This document shows positions 26,918-35,125 of a stretch of DNA of 64,000 nt, piece by piece. Below the pieces are notes generated by a model, which was not told the origin of the DNA, ran no database searches, and saw only the letters and a program-made list of their open reading frames with translations. The position numbers and the translations under genes were made by a program. The DNA comes from Oscillospiraceae bacterium (GTDB lineage Bacteria > Bacillota > Clostridia > Oscillospirales > Ruminococcaceae): the NCBI GenBank assembly GCA_020024285.1, contig JAHHTZ010000004.1, positions 62,001 to 126,000 on the forward strand. Direction: 5' to 3'. How positions within the stretch are numbered: the stretch's first letter is position 1; every line of letters begins with the position of its first letter.

Positions 26918-27196
26918 TTATCCCACATGCTGGTCCAGGACGTTGCGCAGCGCCGCCATGGAGCTTGTGTGACATCGGGCTACACTCACATTCTGCCCTT
27001 TGATGCAGTTGAGCGCGTTGTTCACCATCTTGTGTGACACTGTGCTTGTAAATAATACAAGCAGATCCGGATTCCCGATATTTTTCATCGCACCGTGCAT
27101 CTGGACGATGACCTTTGCAGTGCAGTTATATTCTTCGCATAATTGTTTATAGCGATGGACCATACATTCGTTTCCGCCTACAATAACAACGCTCAT
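26918..27196 (-). CDS. DUF2325 domain protein
   Basis: The 92-residue protein is a stand-alone DUF2325: MSVVIVGGNECMVHRYKQLCEEYNC at the start, a strand-helix pattern with LLVLFTSTVSHKMVNNAL and a conserved-looking RCHTSSMAALRNVL end. His and Cys residues could bind a metal. The family's function is not known to me. It is the first gene of a DUF2325-flavodoxin unit next to an AraC-type regulator and the Feo genes, so a role in the iron-limitation response is plausible. Confidence 0.85.
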   Translation of the reverse strand: MSVVIVGGNECMVHRYKQLCEEYNCTAKVIVQMHGAMKNIGNPDLLVLFTSTVSHKMVNNALNCIKGQNVSVARCHTSSMAALRNVLDQHVG

Positions 27197-27218
27197 TTGT
27201 GATTTCGCTCCTCCCTAA

Positions 27219-27232
27219 TTAGCCAAGGCTAA
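27219..27232. promoter_or_regulatory. TTAG-N6-CTAA operator in DUF2325 leader
   Basis: TTAGCCAAGGCTAA is a perfect palindrome about 35-40 nt downstream of the likely transcription start and just before the ribosome site. The same TTAG-N6-CTAA geometry is found at feoA and, with one change, feoB. Confidence 0.6.
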
Positions 27233-27271
27233 CTGTTGGTCATTCTTTTCTGTCGTTTTGAGAACATCTAC

Positions 27272-27338
27272 ATCATACTAAAAAACAGCGCAGGCATCCG
27301 CTCCAATTAGACAAGATTCGGCTCCAATCAGACAGATT
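27272..27338 (-). promoter_or_regulatory. Direct-repeat activator site and promoter upstream of DUF2325
   Basis: Two near-identical 18-19 bp direct repeats (GCTCCAAT-Y-AGACA, 27300-27318 and 27321-27338) start 21 bp apart, two helical turns. Leftward they precede a TATGAT -10 (27272-27277) whose -35 position (CGGATG) is poor. That layout is typical of an AraC-family activator promoter; the AraC gene is immediately upstream. Confidence 0.55.
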
Positions 27339-27342
27339 TTTG

Positions 27343-28293
27343 TTAAGAAAGGATCGTTTCGATCTGGATGGGTTTGGTTCGGTATTCCTTTGGGGTGACG
27401 CCCATCGTTTCACGAAATGCCTTTGCAAATTTGCTTGGGTTGTCGTAGCCGTGGCGTCCCGCGATTTCGAGGATGGTGAGGTCCGTATCGCGCAGGAGCT
27501 GTGCTGCCGACTGCATCTTCTGGATTCGGATGACGCCGGAAAGCGGCATCCCATAGACCCCCTTGATGCTGCATTTGATCTGGGTGCCCGATGCGTGAAA
27601 ATGCTCTGTGAGCTGTTCGAGCGTGATTTTCTGCTCCATGTGGGTGTGCAGATAGCTCGAAACCTCCTGCGCCAGCACCTTCTGGTTGCGCGTGAAGCAC
27701 CGCTGTGCAAGCTCGTCGGTTTGCAGGTCGATCCCGCTGAGAAACAGCATCAGCTCCAGCACCTTGACCTTCAGGTAGCCGGTGCGGATGCGCTCGGGGA
27801 CACTGTAAAGCTCCTCGAAGATATGGGCGATCGACGGCATGGAGCGCGCGATGAACACGCCCGATCCATGGCAGAGCTTTTCGAGCAGGCACCTTGGGTG
27901 GACGTCTACATCCTCCAAAAAGCACGACAGACACGGCGGCGCCTTCTTTGCATCGAGGATCACGGTGATCCCGTGGTAGTGCCGCAGCGGATAGTCGGAG
28001 ATGCTGTGTTTTTCGTCCGGCTGACAGACCGAAAGGTCGCCCGGACCCATGTAGAAAAATCCGTTCTTCGTGTTCACCTCCATGCGCCCCTCGCGGCAGT
28101 GGCGGATCTCGAAGATATCCTCGGAGAGCTTTCGATGAAAGGTGCAGCTTTTGCAATGCATATCCTCATACATCAGGGCAATCCCCGGAAAGACCTGATG
28201 ATATTTGATTTGCGCCTGACCGTCCGTGAAGGAAAAAAAGCGGTCCTCTTCGTTTGGCAAGCGCAGCTCGTTTTGAAAATCCATCGTGTTCAT
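27343..28293 (-). CDS. AraC family transcriptional regulator
   Basis: The 316-residue protein has an N-terminal cupin-like sensor part with several His/Cys (MHCKSCTFHRKL, GPGDLSVCQPDEKH) and a C-terminal AraC DNA-binding domain (about 215-316). The latter has two helix-turn-helices, the second in the form LRDTDLTILEIAGRHGYDNPSKFAKAFRETMGVTPKEYR. It has its own ribosome site (AGGAGG) and follows the terminator of the feo operon. The Cys/His-rich sensor part and the surrounding flavodoxin and Feo genes suggest it senses metal or redox state; the direct repeats just past its stop codon are its likely target. Confidence 0.92.
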   Translation of the reverse strand: MNTMDFQNELRLPNEEDRFFSFTDGQAQIKYHQVFPGIALMYEDMHCKSCTFHRKLSEDIFEIRHCREGRMEVNTKNGFFYMGPGDLSVCQPDEKHSISDYPLRHYHGITVILDAKKAPPCLSCFLEDVDVHPRCLLEKLCHGSGVFIARSMPSIAHIFEELYSVPERIRTGYLKVKVLELMLFLSGIDLQTDELAQRCFTRNQKVLAQEVSSYLHTHMEQKITLEQLTEHFHASGTQIKCSIKGVYGMPLSGVIRIQKMQSAAQLLRDTDLTILEIAGRHGYDNPSKFAKAFRETMGVTPKEYRTKPIQIETILS

Positions 28294-28303
28294 AGCTCCT
28301 CCT

Positions 28304-28336
28304 ATAGAAAAAGGAGGCGCATGTTACGCGCCTCCT
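28304..28336 (-). terminator. Terminator of the feoAB operon
   Basis: Leftward AGGAGGCGC-N7-GCGCCTCCT followed by TTTTTCT, right after the FeoB-associated gene. Confidence 0.9.
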
Positions 28337-28343
28337 GAAATGT

Positions 28344-28544
28344 TTATTCTTTTGAATGGTCGGAACAACCTGTTCCTTCGCTGCATGAGCCGCTGCATCC
28401 GGCTCAGCCGCCGGAGGACGATTTTGTAGAACCGCTGTCGGGGCAGCCGATGCATTTTCTGCCGCTCTTTTTTGCTTTATAAACATAGTGGGCAGCAAAT
28501 CCAAGCACTGCAACGAGAATCAAAATAATAACTACATTTGTCAT
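28344..28544 (-). CDS. FeoB-associated Cys-rich membrane protein with in-frame UGA (possible selenoprotein)
   Basis: The gene starts 3 nt after the feoB stop. It encodes an N-terminal membrane helix (MTNVVIILILVAVLGFAA), a basic stretch and a Cys tail, the form of the FeoB-associated Cys-rich family. The frame reads CIGCPDSGSTKSSSGG, then UGA at 28404-28406, then AGCSGSCSEGTGCSDHSKE and UAA at 28344. The part after UGA keeps the family's Cys/Gly/Ser pattern, and UGA stands where Cys is expected. Without readthrough the product is 46 residues with two Cys; with selenocysteine it is 66. A nonsense mutation is the main alternative. It may help Fe2+ transfer at the FeoB exit. Confidence 0.8.
28386..28406 (-). 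other. Hairpin containing and following the UGA codon (SECIS-like)
   Basis: Leftward, TGAGCCG and CGGCTCA form a perfect 7-bp stem with the 7-nt loop GATGCAG, beginning with the UGA itself. Bacterial SECIS hairpins lie immediately 3' of UGA within the coding frame. The position fits, but the loop has not been compared with a clostridial SelB consensus. Confidence 0.45.
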
Positions 28545-28547
28545 CGT

Positions 28548-30551
28548 TTATTTCACGCCCTGTAAAGCATATTCTGCTTTCAATTTTTTGTCTGCGTTGA
28601 GGCAGAGGTAAGTGATGATGCCAATGATTACTGCTACTGCGATCAGACCTGGGAAGAAGCCGCTGCCAACACCACCGGTGGTGATGAGGGTGCCGATCTG
28701 GTATACAAAGTATGCAATGACATAACCGGTTGCAAGCTGGAGCATGATACCGCCGAACATCCATTTGCTGTCTTTGATCTCAGAGTGCATTGCACCGATC
28801 GCTGCAAAGCAAGGTGGAGTGTAGAGGTTGAACATGAGGCAAGCAAGTGCAGCTGCTTTGGTCAGACCGAAGATTGCAGCAACTTCGCTTGCGCCGCCAA
28901 CGAGCTCGAAGTCATCCATATTGAAGAAGTTTGTGATACCGTAGCAAACTGCAAGTGTACCAACAACGTTCTCTTTTGCGATGAAGCCGGTAACAGCTGC
29001 TGCTGCCATCTGCCATACACCGAATCCGAGCGGTACCAGGATAACTGCGAACGGAGTAGCGATGGATGCGAGGATGGAGGTGTTTTCCATGCCCTCTTCC
29101 ACCAGCTCAAAGTTCCAGTTGAAGGACTGCATGATCTGTACCAGTGTGTTGCACAGAAGGATGATGGTACCAGCTTTTACGATGTATGCCCAGCCGCGAG
29201 CACACATGGAAAGGAATGCGCGTTTGAGGGAAGGCACTTTGTATTCCGGCAATTCCATGATGAAGAAGGATTTGCGGTTTTTGTAGCCGGAAATCTTGTT
29301 GACAAGCAGTGCGCCGAAGAAGATCAGGGCAATACCTACGAAGTACATCATGGTACCTACCCAAGAAGCCTCTGCGAAGAATACGCCGGCAAACAGCGCG
29401 ATAACAGGCAGCTTCGCGCCGCATGGCATGAATGGAGTCAGCATCGCGGTAGCTCTGCGCTCACGCTCGTTGCGGATGGTACGGCAAGCCATGATGCCTG
29501 GGATCGCACAACCGGTACCGATTACGAATGGGATAACGGATTTACCGGAAAGACCAACCTTTTTGAAGATTGGGTCGAGAACAACGGAAACACGAGCCAT
29601 GTAGCCGCAGTCTTCCAGCAGAGCGATCATGAAGTACATTACCATTACGAGCGGCAGGAAGCCGACTACTGCGCCTACACCGCCGATGATACCGTCAACC
29701 AGCAGGGACTGGAGCAATGGAGAAGCATTTTCTACCATGCCTGCTACCCATTCCTGGAAGGTTTCGATCCATGCAACCAGTGTATCGGCAAGCCACGGAC
29801 CGAGTGTGGACTGAGAAATATCGAACACAAGGAACATTACCACTGCAAAGATCGGGATACCGAGCCAGCGGTTTGTCAGAACTGCGTCGATTTTATCCTG
29901 AGAGTTTTTCTCTTTGGTCAAAACCTTACGTTTTTCTACCTTTGCAACGATGCCGTTTACAAAGTCGAAGCGTTTTCTGTCTGCTTCTTCTACGGCTGCT
30001 TTGCTGGTGATATCGATGTCGCCCTGTACATACGGTGCAGTCTGTGCTTCGCCGTGGCGCTCGATCACCGCTTTGATCACTTCATTCAAGCCGCCTGCGG
30101 AAGTGGAAACCGTCAGAACGACCGGACAGCCGAGCTCTTCGGAAAGCTCCTGCACGTCGATTTTTGTTTCTTTCTTCTCGTTGATGTCTGCTTTGTTCAG
30201 TGCTACAACGACCGGAACGCCCAATTCGAGCAGCTGTGTTGTGAAGAACAGGCTTCTGCTCAGGTTGGTGCCATCTACGATATTGATGATAACATCCGGA
30301 TGCTCATTTTTTACATAGGAGCTGGTGATGCTTTCTTCCGATGTAAACGGGGACATGGAATACGCACCAGGAAGGTCAACTGCAATCAGTTCCTCGCCCA
30401 CCTCTTCGCTGTAAAAGTTTTTCTTGATTGGATGTTCCTTCTTGTCAACGGTAACACCTGCCCAGTTTCCGACACGCTCGTTGCGTCCGGTGAGGGCATT
30501 GTACATCGTGGTCTTACCACTGTTAGGATTGCCCGCTAAAGCAACTCTCAT
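28548..30551 (-). CDS. feoB: Ferrous iron transporter FeoB
   Basis: The 667-residue protein has a GTPase domain at the N-terminus: G1 GNPNSGKTT (7-15), G3 DLPGAYSM, G4 NKAD. A helical spacer follows, then a polytopic domain with two Gate segments (GTGCAIPGIMACRTIRNERERR and the second after GFGVWQMAAA) and a final helix pair. It imports Fe2+ into the cytoplasm. The ATG at 30549-30551 has GAGGAGG 8 nt upstream. Order is feoA, terminator, feoB, Cys-rich protein, all leftward. Confidence 0.97.
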   Translation of the reverse strand: MRVALAGNPNSGKTTMYNALTGRNERVGNWAGVTVDKKEHPIKKNFYSEEVGEELIAVDLPGAYSMSPFTSEESITSSYVKNEHPDVIINIVDGTNLSRSLFFTTQLLELGVPVVVALNKADINEKKETKIDVQELSEELGCPVVLTVSTSAGGLNEVIKAVIERHGEAQTAPYVQGDIDITSKAAVEEADRKRFDFVNGIVAKVEKRKVLTKEKNSQDKIDAVLTNRWLGIPIFAVVMFLVFDISQSTLGPWLADTLVAWIETFQEWVAGMVENASPLLQSLLVDGIIGGVGAVVGFLPLVMVMYFMIALLEDCGYMARVSVVLDPIFKKVGLSGKSVIPFVIGTGCAIPGIMACRTIRNERERRATAMLTPFMPCGAKLPVIALFAGVFFAEASWVGTMMYFVGIALIFFGALLVNKISGYKNRKSFFIMELPEYKVPSLKRAFLSMCARGWAYIVKAGTIILLCNTLVQIMQSFNWNFELVEEGMENTSILASIATPFAVILVPLGFGVWQMAAAAVTGFIAKENVVGTLAVCYGITNFFNMDDFELVGGASEVAAIFGLTKAAALACLMFNLYTPPCFAAIGAMHSEIKDSKWMFGGIMLQLATGYVIAYFVYQIGTLITTGGVGSGFFPGLIAVAVIIGIITYLCLNADKKLKAEYALQGVK

Positions 30552-30663
30552 TCTTGTTTCCTCCTCATCTTTAAAACCCAATATCGATCTATAAAATACT
30601 CTGCACGAACCTTTTCGGCAACGAGATTTTCTCACGTTCTTACAGGGTTTTGCAAAGCCTGGT

Positions 30664-30681
30664 GGTTACCTTATGCTAACC
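30664..30681. promoter_or_regulatory. Operator-like palindrome upstream of feoB
   Basis: GGTTACCTTATGCTAACC has the same 18-bp layout as the feoA operator (GGTTA-N8-TAACC). It lies just past the feoA terminator, 110 nt before feoB. No clear -35/-10 pair was found beside it. Confidence 0.5.
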
Positions 30682-30687
30682 ATCAGC

Positions 30688-30720
30688 CAAAAAAAACAAT
30701 CCGAAGATTGTTCTTTTTTT
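30688..30720 (-). terminator. Attenuating terminator between feoA and feoB
   Basis: AACAATC-CGAA-GATTGTT with A- and T-runs on either side, directly after the feoA stop codon. Confidence 0.85.
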
Positions 30721-30721
30721 C

Positions 30722-30934
30722 TTAGACTATGATTGCCTGTGCAAGCTGATTGTCGATGTTGTATCTGCCATCCTTGATGGAAACGACACATCCGCCCTTA
30801 AGGTGTGAAACCACGGTAATCGGCTCGCCGGCATAACAGCCCAGAGAAAACAAAAATGCGTTCAGTTCCTCGTCATCTGTTTCAATGCGCTGAACGATAT
30901 ACTCTTTTCCTTCCTCAGCATTTGCCAAGTTCAT
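30722..30934 (-). CDS. feoA: FeoA domain protein
   Basis: The 70-residue SH3-like protein begins MNLANAEEGKEYIVQRIE and keeps LFSLGCYAGEPITVVSHLKGGCVVSIKDGRYNIDNQLAQAI, the FeoA pattern. It assists FeoB in Fe2+ uptake. The ATG at 30932-30934 is preceded by GGGTGAT; a GTG three codons earlier is possible. It is the promoter-proximal gene of the feo operon, behind a strong promoter with an operator over the start site. Confidence 0.93.
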   Translation of the reverse strand: MNLANAEEGKEYIVQRIETDDEELNAFLFSLGCYAGEPITVVSHLKGGCVVSIKDGRYNIDNQLAQAIIV

Positions 30935-30988
30935 ATCTATCACCCAATTTCAAATATCATTCACCGGACACGCTCCGGTCAGCGCTGC

Positions 30989-31006
30989 GGTTAGTTCTCG
31001 CTAACC
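30989..31006. promoter_or_regulatory. Operator at the feoA transcription start
   Basis: GGTTAG-TTCTCG-CTAACC, a perfect 6+6 palindrome, lies 6-7 nt downstream of the feoA -10 box, covering the expected start site. This is a repressor position and resembles, but does not equal, DtxR/IdeR-type iron boxes. Confidence 0.65.
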
Positions 31007-31012
31007 ACCCTC

Positions 31013-31041
31013 ATTGTAAACCCGACCTAACATTTTGTCAA
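31013..31041 (-). promoter_or_regulatory. feoA promoter
   Basis: Leftward TTGACA (31036-31041) and TACAAT (31013-31018) with a 17-bp spacer. Confidence 0.85.
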
Positions 31042-31109
31042 GGGTCTTTGAACCGTTTTTCCTATGATAATGCCACTTGTGACGAATTTCCATGTTTTAG
31101 AAGAAAGTT

Positions 31110-31153
31110 CCCCCCTGTGCAAAGACAAAAATGTACTCTTTGCACAAGGGGGG
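31110..31153. repeat. Long inverted repeat between pheT and feoA regions
   Basis: CCCCCC-TGTGCAAAGA pairs with TCTTTGCACA-A-GGGGGG, a 16-bp stem with one bulged A and an 11-nt loop. It lies between the upstream end of the feo operon and the end of pheT. It may be the pheT terminator, though a U-tract is lacking. Confidence 0.55.
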
Positions 31154-31202
31154 AATCCCGCTGAAAGCAGGAGGTTATTTTATACAGTTTTCACATAGAG
31201 GA

Positions 31203-33581
31203 TCAGCGGATCTGTGCGCCCAGCTCTTCCATTGCTTTGAGCACACGCTCCATTGCAGCGTTGACTTCCTCGTCGGTGAGGGTGCGGTCTGCTGCGCGCA
31301 TGGAAAGGCTGAATGCCATGCTCTTTTTGCCGTCCGGGATCTGGGAGCCCTTGTATACATCGAACAGCTCGACGTGCTCCATGATTTTTCCGACTGCCGC
31401 TTTCATCGCTTTTTCCACGGTGAGCACCGGCAGGCTGTCATCGCACAGGAGTGCAAGGTCGCGGGTGGACGCCGGGAACTTCGGCATTGGGGTGTAGACC
31501 TTTTCCTCGTTTTCTGCGGCAAACAGGCGGTTCATGTTGAGCTTTGCAACGTAGGCTGCCTTCTTCATGCCGTAGTTTGCGCAAACGGTCGGATGGATCT
31601 GACCGAGGATGCCGAGCTCTTCCCCATCAAGGGTGATGACAGCGCAGCGTCCCGGATGGAAGGTCGGGTTCGTGGTCACCGCTGCCACGTCGTAGTCGCG
31701 GATGGCGAGCACTTCCAGCAGGTTCTCCACGATGCCCTTGAGGTTGAAGAAGTCCACGTCGTCGCCGTACATTCCGAGGATCACGTTCGGAACTTCGTTC
31801 GGAAGGGCTTCGCCCTCCACCGGAATGTACTCGTTGCCGATCTCATAGAGGGAGGCTTTTGCGTTGCGGTTGTTGTAGTTGCGTGCCAGCACCTCCATCA
31901 TGGACGGGATGGCGTTGGTGCGCATGATGCTGGTGTCCTCGCCCAGCGGATTGCGGATCACGACGGATTTGCGGGACGGATCGTTCTGGGGCAGGCAGAT
32001 TTTGTCGTAATATTTGGGGCTGATGAAGGAATAGGTCATCACTTCATACATTCCCTGTGCCAGCAGCGCGTTGTGGATGGTCTGCTCGAACTTCTGGAAC
32101 GGGCTGTACTGTCCCTGCGGATTGCCCTTTGCAATGGTGGTCAGCATCTTGTTGTAGCCGTAGAAGCGGGCAACCTCCTCTGCAAGGTCGGCTTTGTGCA
32201 GGACGTCGCTGCGGAAGGACGGAACGGAGATCTCGTTGCCGTTGACCCCGAAGCCCACGTCGCGCAGGATGCGCTGCATCTCGGATTCCGGCAGGTCGGT
32301 GCCGAGGAATGCGTTGGTCCATGCAGCGTCGAGGTGCAGGGTGAGCGGCTGATAGTTGCTGTTGTCCACGTCGAGGATGCCGTCCACCACTTCACCGATC
32401 CCAAGCTCCTCCATCAGCTGGCAGGCACGCTGGATGGCAGGCAGACAGTTCTGTGCATCGAGCCCCTTTTCAAAGCGTCCGGAGCTTTCGGTGCGAAGTC
32501 CCAGCTTGCGTGAGGTGGTGCGCACGGAGCTTCCCACGAAGTTTGCGGATTCAAACACGATGATTTTTGTGTTGTCGCTGATGCCGCTGTATTCGCCGCC
32601 CATCACGCCTGCTACCGCAGACGGTTTTTCTGCATCGGCGATCACGAGCATATCGGAGGTGAGCTTGTGCTCGGTGCCTTCGAGGGTGGTGAGCACTTCG
32701 CCGTCCTTTGCGTTGCGCACGATGATCTTTCCGTCTTTTACAAGCTCGAGGTCGAAGGCATGCATCGGCTGACCGTATTCGAGCATCACAAAGTTTGTGA
32801 TATCTACAATATTATTGATGGGGCGCACACCGCTTGCGCGCAGGCGCTCTCTCATCCAGCGCGGGGATTCCTTCACGGTGACATTCTTTACGACGCGCGC
32901 AATGTAGCGTTTGCAAAGCTCCTTGTTTTCGACAGAAACGGACAGGTACTTGTTGATGTCGTCCCCGCTCCCCTTGACCTGTGGGTCCGGCAGGTGCAGC
33001 TCCTTGTGGAAGGTGGCTGCTGCTTCGCGCGCCAGTCCGAGGACGGAAAGGCAGTCCGGACGGTTCGGGGTGATTTCAAATTCCACGCAGGTGTCGTTGT
33101 AGCCCAGTGCCTCCGGGATCGGCTGACCGGGAGTAACACCCTCCTCCTCGATGAGGAAAATGCCGTCCTCGATGGCATATGGGAAGTCGTTGAGCGTGAG
33201 GTTGAGCTCGGACAGGGAGCACATCATGCCGTTGCTCATCACGCCGCGCAGCTTTCCTTTGGTGATCTTGGTGCCGTTTGGCAGCAGGGATTTGTGCAGC
33301 GCAGCAGGAACCATCGCGCCCACGGTTACGTTGCTTGCACCGGTCACGATCTGGACCGGCTCGTCCTTGCCGATGTCGAGCTGGCAGATCACAAGATGGT
33401 CGGAATCGGGGTGCGGCTCTACGGACAGCACCTTGGCTGCCACGACGTTTTTGACGTCCTCGCACTCGGTTTTCCAGCCTTCCACCTTGGAACCGGACAT
33501 GGTCATTGCTTCGGAAAAGTCCCTCATGGACATTTCATCTAATTCTACATAATCTTTGAGCCATCTCATGGAAAGATTCAT
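31203..33581 (-). CDS. pheT: Phenylalanine-tRNA ligase beta subunit
   Basis: The 792-residue protein has the N-terminal tRNA-binding OB domain (VVAAKVLSVEPHPDSDHLVICQLDIG), B3/B4 editing domain (FEITPNRPDCLSVLGLARE), B5 DNA-binding-like domain, catalytic-like core (ETMTYSF-type VMTYSFISPKY) and C-terminal FDX-ACB anticodon-binding domain (PASTRDLALLCDDSLPV). It forms the alpha2-beta2 PheRS that charges tRNA-Phe. It follows pheS by 30 nt and is co-transcribed from the T-box-controlled promoter. Confidence 0.98.
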   Translation of the reverse strand: MNLSMRWLKDYVELDEMSMRDFSEAMTMSGSKVEGWKTECEDVKNVVAAKVLSVEPHPDSDHLVICQLDIGKDEPVQIVTGASNVTVGAMVPAALHKSLLPNGTKITKGKLRGVMSNGMMCSLSELNLTLNDFPYAIEDGIFLIEEEGVTPGQPIPEALGYNDTCVEFEITPNRPDCLSVLGLAREAAATFHKELHLPDPQVKGSGDDINKYLSVSVENKELCKRYIARVVKNVTVKESPRWMRERLRASGVRPINNIVDITNFVMLEYGQPMHAFDLELVKDGKIIVRNAKDGEVLTTLEGTEHKLTSDMLVIADAEKPSAVAGVMGGEYSGISDNTKIIVFESANFVGSSVRTTSRKLGLRTESSGRFEKGLDAQNCLPAIQRACQLMEELGIGEVVDGILDVDNSNYQPLTLHLDAAWTNAFLGTDLPESEMQRILRDVGFGVNGNEISVPSFRSDVLHKADLAEEVARFYGYNKMLTTIAKGNPQGQYSPFQKFEQTIHNALLAQGMYEVMTYSFISPKYYDKICLPQNDPSRKSVVIRNPLGEDTSIMRTNAIPSMMEVLARNYNNRNAKASLYEIGNEYIPVEGEALPNEVPNVILGMYGDDVDFFNLKGIVENLLEVLAIRDYDVAAVTTNPTFHPGRCAVITLDGEELGILGQIHPTVCANYGMKKAAYVAKLNMNRLFAAENEEKVYTPMPKFPASTRDLALLCDDSLPVLTVEKAMKAAVGKIMEHVELFDVYKGSQIPDGKKSMAFSLSMRAADRTLTDEEVNAAMERVLKAMEELGAQIR

Positions 33582-33611
33582 GACTAAAATACCTCCTTTA
33601 CTGTACTGCGG

Positions 33612-34631
33612 CTAAAACTGCTTGAGGAAGCGCACATCGTTCTCGTAGAACAGGCGCAGGTCGTCGATGTTGTAGCGGCGCATTACCACGCGCTCAAGAC
33701 CCAGTCCGAATGCGAAGCCGCTGTATTCCTCGGGGTCGATCCCGCCGTTTTGCAGCACCTTCGGATGGACCATGCCGCAGCCGAGGATCTCGATCCAGCC
33801 CTCGCCCTTGCACAGGCGGCAGCCTTCGCCGTGGCAGTTAAAGCACATAACGTCCATCTCGGCGGATGGCTCGGTGAATGGGAAGTGATGCGGACGGAAG
33901 CGAACCACGGAGTCCTCGCCGTACAGACGTTTTACGAACACTTCGAGCGTTCCTTTGAGGTCTGCCATCGTGATATTTTTGTCTACCACGAGTCCCTCGA
34001 TCTGGTGGAACAGCGGAGAGTGGGTGGCATCCACCGCGTCGGAGCGGTATACGCGGCCCGGTGCGATGATGCGGATCGGCGGTTTTTTCTGCTCCATCGT
34101 GCGGATCTGCACCGGAGAGGTCTGGGTGCGCAGCACCACGTTGTCATCAATATAGAAGGTATCCTGTGTGTCGCGCGCCGGGTGATCCTTTGGGATGTTG
34201 AGCGCTTCAAAGTTATAGTAGTCAAGCTCCACCTCCGGACCCTGCGCGATCTCAAAGCCCATGCCGATGAAGATTTCCTTGATTTCGTCCAGAACAAGGT
34301 CGAGCGGATGCTTTTTGCCGATGGGCTGTTTTTTGCCCGGCATGGTCACGTCGATGGTTTCCTGTGCAAGACGCTCATTGAGGAGCTTTTGCTCCAATGC
34401 GTTTTTCTGTTCTTCGATTTTGTTTTCGATGTCGGTGCGGATCTGGTTTGCGAGCTGTCCGATGACGGGGCGCTCCTCTGCGGAAAGTTTTCCCATCTGT
34501 TTGAGGATAGTGGTCAATTCGCCCTTTTTGCCCAGATACTTCACGCGAAGTTCGTCGATTTCCTTGAGGTCTGTGCAGGATTCGAGCTGTGCAAATGCGC
34601 TTTTTTCAATCGATTCCAAAGCAGCTTTCAT
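33612..34631 (-). CDS. pheS: Phenylalanine-tRNA ligase alpha subunit
   Basis: The 339-residue catalytic subunit has an N-terminal coiled coil (1-90) and class II synthetase motifs: motif 2 around HSPLFHQIEGLVVD and motif 3 GLGLERVVMRRYNIDDLRLFYENDVRFLKQF at the end. RFRPHHFPFTEPSAEMD is typical. A Cys cluster (CFNCHGEGCRLC) may hold Zn, as in several bacterial PheS proteins. Regulated by the T-box leader upstream. Confidence 0.98.
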   Translation of the reverse strand: MKAALESIEKSAFAQLESCTDLKEIDELRVKYLGKKGELTTILKQMGKLSAEERPVIGQLANQIRTDIENKIEEQKNALEQKLLNERLAQETIDVTMPGKKQPIGKKHPLDLVLDEIKEIFIGMGFEIAQGPEVELDYYNFEALNIPKDHPARDTQDTFYIDDNVVLRTQTSPVQIRTMEQKKPPIRIIAPGRVYRSDAVDATHSPLFHQIEGLVVDKNITMADLKGTLEVFVKRLYGEDSVVRFRPHHFPFTEPSAEMDVMCFNCHGEGCRLCKGEGWIEILGCGMVHPKVLQNGGIDPEEYSGFAFGLGLERVVMRRYNIDDLRLFYENDVRFLKQF

Positions 34632-34689
34632 AATGGTTTACCTAACCTTTCTTTTGATAGTAACAAGCCGTTTTGCTGTGGATGAAAAC

Positions 34690-34950
34690 AAAAAAGCCCC
34701 CGTCCACAAAAGGGACGGAAGGCTGTTATTCCGCGGTACCACCCAAATTTCTGCACCGTATCATAAGCGGCGCAGACACTCGACCTCCGTAACGGGGAGA
34801 ACCGGTTTTGCCTACTGAAAAAGGTTCAGCAAAACTGCTCACAGGGGAACTTCAAGACAGGCTCTTTTGGGGTGCTTTCAGCCGGTGACACGCCCTCTCT
34901 GAAAAAAGCTTCCCGAATCTACTTCCCTGATCGTCGCATTTTCATGTATG
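34690..34950 (-). promoter_or_regulatory. T-box leader of pheST
   Basis: Leftward, the segment carries the T-box sequence GGGTGGTACCGCGG followed by the antiterminator/terminator region (GTCC...GGACGGGGGC, TTTTTT at 34690-34695). The 5' part has stem I elements (AGAGAGGGCG, GGCTGAAAGCACCCC) and a likely specifier TTC at 34847-34849, the Phe codon. Uncharged tRNA-Phe should allow readthrough into pheST. Confidence 0.95.
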
Positions 34951-34956
34951 CCAGAG

Positions 34957-34985
34957 AGTATAGCACATTTTTTCCATGATTTCAA
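34957..34985 (-). promoter_or_regulatory. Promoter of the pheST T-box transcript
   Basis: Leftward TTGAAA (34980-34985) and TATACT (34957-34962), 17-bp spacer. Confidence 0.8.
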
Positions 34986-35125
34986 GGCTGGACGCTCTTT
35001 TTTTCCATGAGATTTTACGAATTTTCGGTTTTTCCTGCCTGTTTTCAGAAATTGCGCCCACTTTTCGCCGGTTTTGTGGTAGAATATTTGCTGCTTTCAT
35101 TTTAATCGATAAAGGAGATCATACC

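Noticed and set aside
28785..30539. Rightward 584-codon frame
   Set aside because: Antisense shadow of feoB without start signals or recognisable domains.
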